This document shows, in pieces, positions 61,095 to 64,000 of a stretch of 64,000 nucleotides of DNA. The notes under the pieces are model-generated. The model was not told the origin of the DNA, ran no database searches, and saw only the letters and a program-made list of their open reading frames with translations. This DNA is from Voacanga thouarsii. Its lineage: Eukaryota; Streptophyta; Magnoliopsida; Gentianales; Apocynaceae. The stretch lies in contig JANUWF010003377.1 in NCBI GenBank assembly GCA_026120185.1, positions 1,437,001-1,501,000 on the forward strand, given 5' to 3'. The position numbers and the translations under genes are program-made. The number at the start of each line of letters is the position of its first letter. The first letter of the stretch is position 1.

Positions 61095-61780
61095 ATCACC
61101 CTCACAAAGATGATTTGATCTCACAAAAAATATCTAAAGTTGTGTTACAAATGTTATAATGGCATATTTCTAGGCACACTTGCCCTAGCTACATCGTAGC
61201 CTTTCAAGGCTCATAACATTATTTTTTGTAACCTAAAGATTCATAACAATATGTGAGAAATTAAAAGAAAACAAAATAAATCTTAACAAACAAGGAAAAA
61301 GTCTTCATGTTGCTTGAAAATGGGCAATGCCGCCTACTCTCAAGGGTTCCGATCTATGTTTCCAATAGCACCAGGCAGTGCTGCTGAGACTAAACCAAGC
61401 AGTGTTGCCTCCTCTTGGTAGCACCAGGATATGCTACTTCATTCCAGGCAATGTTGTTCGCTTGTAGTACTCCTTCTTTTGTTTTCAACTCTTCTATCCT
61501 TACTCTTTTGACCTCCAATCCTTTGCCATGCGTTTTCTTGACCCTCCATATAACTTGTTCACTTTGAGTTCCTTTTGGCTCTCATTTTACTACTAATTTC
61601 TTCACAACCCTCTTTAGTGTGCTCTTGTAAGTTTTATTAGCTTGATATTCTCCATGAAATCTCTAGTATTTTGGTGTTTCCTAAGAAACTTTGGCATGTG
61701 GTTTAGTTCTTTGTCCCCCTTCTTTAGATGAGCTTTGGAGTTTAGATAAATTCCTATTAACACGGGGTAAATATATAGAA
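61095..61780. other. DNA flanking the Tekay insertion, decayed repeat
   Basis: This should continue the sequence at 42700-43648 before the insertion. It contains GCACCAGG(C/A)-type repeats at 61365-61435 and no gene. Confidence 0.3.
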
Positions 61781-61789
61781 GAGTTGAGG

Positions 61790-62347
61790 TGTAGGGGTCA
61801 TATAGTCTATGACACCGGAGTTTATTATCCAAGAGTTAACATAAATTTTATCTAAGACGTTCATGCAAAGAGGAAAATAAAGGTTTACTTGAAAGAGCCG
61901 AAGAAATAAGTTATAGAAGACTTCTCAAGAAACCCAACAAGCTCTTTAACTTCCCAATTTCTTCACTATTGCAAAATATTCCTCAATTTTGGACTGCTCT
62001 GTCATGTGTGCTTAAGGCCCCTATTGCCCCATAGGTTGCTCCACTGTCGGCTTAGTGGTTTACTGTATAACCTCCCATTGAACCTATAAGAGGGTCAAAT
62101 ATTCTACAAATTTTTAATTTTTTTTAATAGAATTAGATTCTTTAGAAGAGTGAGAATTGCTAGGAATGGTGACTTCAAAGCTTGATACTATGAGGAAAGG
62201 AAAATAACAGAAATTAAGGTTAAAATTCGAGAATAAAAATAAGGGGGAATATTTATAGCAGTGAAGCTTGGAACACGCAATAAGGAAAGTTGCTCAAAAG
62301 ACAAGAAGAAAAAGAAATCTCAGAAAAACCCTAGAGCTTTGATACCA
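61790..62347 (-). pseudogene. Short Copia remnant: PBS, leader and protease motif
   Basis: On the minus strand a PBS (62347-62334, TGGTATCAAAGCTC) lies directly next to an LTR-like border. About 510 nt downstream is the Copia protease signature WIINSGVIDYMTP (about 61840-61798), where D-S-G has become N-S-G. In complete Copia elements a full gag of about 1 kb or more separates these points. This copy therefore has a large internal deletion or is a compact derivative. Integrase and RT are not visible. Confidence 0.55.
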
Positions 62348-62612
62348 TGACATAAAATATGAAATGGGAAAAGATTTCTTAATTTCTATCTTTTATGAAT
62401 TGACATTACACTTACATATTATTATATAGTAGATTATAAACGAAAAAAAATAAACGCTCCTAAATCTAGACAACTATCTATTCAAATCCTCCATTTAAGG
62501 GATTTCAAACTGAATTCCTTAATCAATTTAGAGCTAATTCTTCTAATTATTTTATAACTTATTTGTAGCTCGACAACTTTATGTACTCTAAATTCAAGAA
62601 TGATTGACTTTT
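62348..62612 (-). repeat. Possible LTR start of the Copia remnant
   Basis: On the minus strand the LTR would end TTTTATGTCA just before the PBS. The far end is not identified and no second copy is visible in the window. Confidence 0.35.
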
Positions 62613-62640
62613 ATAGATAGATAGATAGATAGATAGATAG
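62613..62640. repeat. ATAG tetranucleotide microsatellite
   Basis: Seven perfect tandem ATAG units. Confidence 0.95.
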
Positions 62641-62889
62641 TATTATTACAAAATTATTTACAATTCTAGGACTATTATACATTTGCTTCTTAGAAGTGAA
62701 ATAAATATAAAAATAAAAAATATTTTGGGTAAAAAAAAAATTACTTTTACAAAACATTAAGGTGAAAATGTAATTTAAAATTTTTGAATAACGAAAGCTT
62801 TGCAAAATCAAAACATGTACTAGTGAAGAAACTAGAATTTTAGCTAATATACAATGTAATAGTAGCAAGGAAATAAAAGTTTTGTAACT

Positions 62890-63265
62890 AAAAAGGTATC
62901 TTTAGAGAGGAAATTCAATATTTGTCATTAAAATGTCTTGCTATAGGATTTAGGAAACATTTTGTCACTTTTCCTCATTAAAATACGTCCATGGTGAGGA
63001 AATTTTCGTAATACTTTAGTGAGGAAGCCTTTTGTTACTTTCTACATTAAAATGTGCTTTGATGAGTATATTTCAGTTAGAATATTTTCTTAATCGAAAT
63101 TGTTTTTGTAGTTAGGAAAAGTTCGTTAAAGGACTATATTTTAGCGAGGAGGCATTTTATCGCTTTCCTTAAATATCTTTGCGGGGAGGAAAATTTTCAT
63201 AGATGAATAACTACATTTCGGCGAGGAAATATTTGTTATATAAGTTCAAATATTTCTCACTAGTG
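62890..63265. mobile_element. CACTA-like end with GAGGAAAT-type subterminal repeats
   Basis: Motifs such as GAGGAAAT and GCGAGGA recur at irregular spacing, alternating with TTTGTCACTTT- and CATTAAAAT-type motifs. The stretch ends TTTCTCACTAGTG, whose complement CACTAGTGAGAAA fits a CACTA terminus. The opposite terminus and a 3-bp target duplication were not found, so it is probably truncated. Confidence 0.4.
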
Positions 63266-63748
63266 TTTGATATTTCATTATAAGTTTGAAAGAAATTCTT
63301 CCATTTTTGCTAAGGCTTCCGTGAGAAAAATAAGTTTCGTCACTAACTATTCTTCCTCACTCTCTCTCGGCAAAAAAAAAAATCAAAATTTCCAGCCTAA
63401 AGACCTATTTGTAGGGATGAAATTTTGTTTCACTAATTCCTTATTTTCTCTGTATTTTCAAGGGAGCAGTCTAAGAATTTGGTAAAGTTTGGGAGGCAAA
63501 ATGCATTTAACTAAAAAAAACAATAGTAATACTGTCCTTCTTGTTTCTACCCAAAAAAAAAATCATCAGGCGCAACAAGAAAATTATCCCACACAATATG
63601 ATATATCAATCCTCCTTAAAAAAAAAAAAAAAAGAAAAAAATGTCATATCAATCATATCTAGAAAACCCAGAAGAAAATTTTCATTGGGCTCGTGTGTAG
63701 TTTGCCAAGCATCATTTGCAGCTGCAGTTGGCTAAACGAAGCGCAAAA
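63266..63748. other. Likely upstream region of a gene continuing to the right
   Basis: AT-rich with A-runs. No gene supported. The final 50 bases become less AT-rich before the ATG at 63749. Confidence 0.35.
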
Positions 63749-63810
63749 ATGCCGCAAGCCATGATGTTTCCGAGACCCTTCATCTCAGCTCCCTCCTCTG
63801 CAGTATGGAG
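63749..63810 (+). CDS. Possible first exon of a host gene, partial
   Basis: The ATG at 63749 (context AAAAATGCC) opens MPQAMMFPRPFISAPSSAVW. This N-terminus has basic, hydroxylated and hydrophobic residues and no acidic ones, as in organelle-targeting presequences. A donor-like GTTGGC follows TATGGAG at 63811. The frame otherwise closes at a TGA after 29 codons. The following DNA is T-rich and intron-like. Only the window edge is available, so both the gene and its product are uncertain. Confidence 0.3.
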
Positions 63811-64000
63811 GTTGGCTCTGCCCGTATATGCTTCTTGATTTCTTCCTTCTACTTTAGTTTCCACTGTCGCTTTTTTGTTTAAAGATTATGTTCGGTTCGA
63901 AATCCTCGCTTTGGTGAAGAAATTAAAGTTTTTGCTGAAATTTTGGTCCAATTTTGGTTCTTGAATTAGTTAATTAATAAGGCTTCTGTTTAGTAGAATT

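Overview
This window looks like nuclear DNA of a flowering plant, most likely a eudicot. It is AT-rich and gene-poor. It carries Ty3/Gypsy Tekay-type chromovirus retrotransposons, Ty1/Copia LTRs, an RTE-type LINE, CACTA-like and Mutator-like debris, a Stowaway-type MITE, a plant-mobile-domain (PMD) pseudogene and a CC-NBS-LRR remnant. No bacterial or organellar features, rRNA genes, functional tRNA genes or CRISPR arrays were seen. The species cannot be told from the sequence.

Layout. Positions 1-2700 are AT-rich with no supported gene. A broken PMD gene lies at 2707-5373 (+). A 5'-truncated, frameshifted NLR remnant lies at 7410-8746 (-). A decayed Copia region (about 9.0-12.0 kb) holds a 1,520-bp solo LTR (9820-11339, TSD TATAG) and a gag fragment cut at 11998 by a Tekay-like LTR. 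A very long CT microsatellite is at about 15.15-15.3 kb, followed by remnants of a Copia LTR and an old Tekay copy (15.4-18.0 kb). A complete but dead Tekay element (19261-33401, minus strand, TSD TTAGA) has about 4.1-4.6-kb LTRs, and one LTR carries a MITE. A second Copia solo LTR (33561-35403, TSD GAAGA) sits 160 bp farther on. Next come a Mutator-like foldback element (36627-36912), an RTE LINE (37.1-38.9 kb) and a CACTA-type transposase remnant (40.2-42.7 kb). A second dead Tekay element (43649-61094, plus strand, TSD ATCAC) has its integrase split by a 4.28-kb solo LTR (52479-56762). The right edge has a small Copia remnant, a CACTA-like end and a possible first exon of a host gene near 63.75 kb.

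The sequence shows nested, successive insertion. Both Tekay elements keep the order PBS, acidic leader ORF, gag with CCHC knuckle, protease, RT, RNase H, integrase, chromodomain, polypurine tract. Both are inactivated by stops, frameshifts and lost catalytic residues. The most unusual structure is a tRNA-like module with pol III A-box and B-box motifs. It lies about 250 nt from the 5' end of four separate Tekay-family LTRs, always with 31 nt between the boxes. No new multi-gene system was found. All matches are by eye, without database searches.
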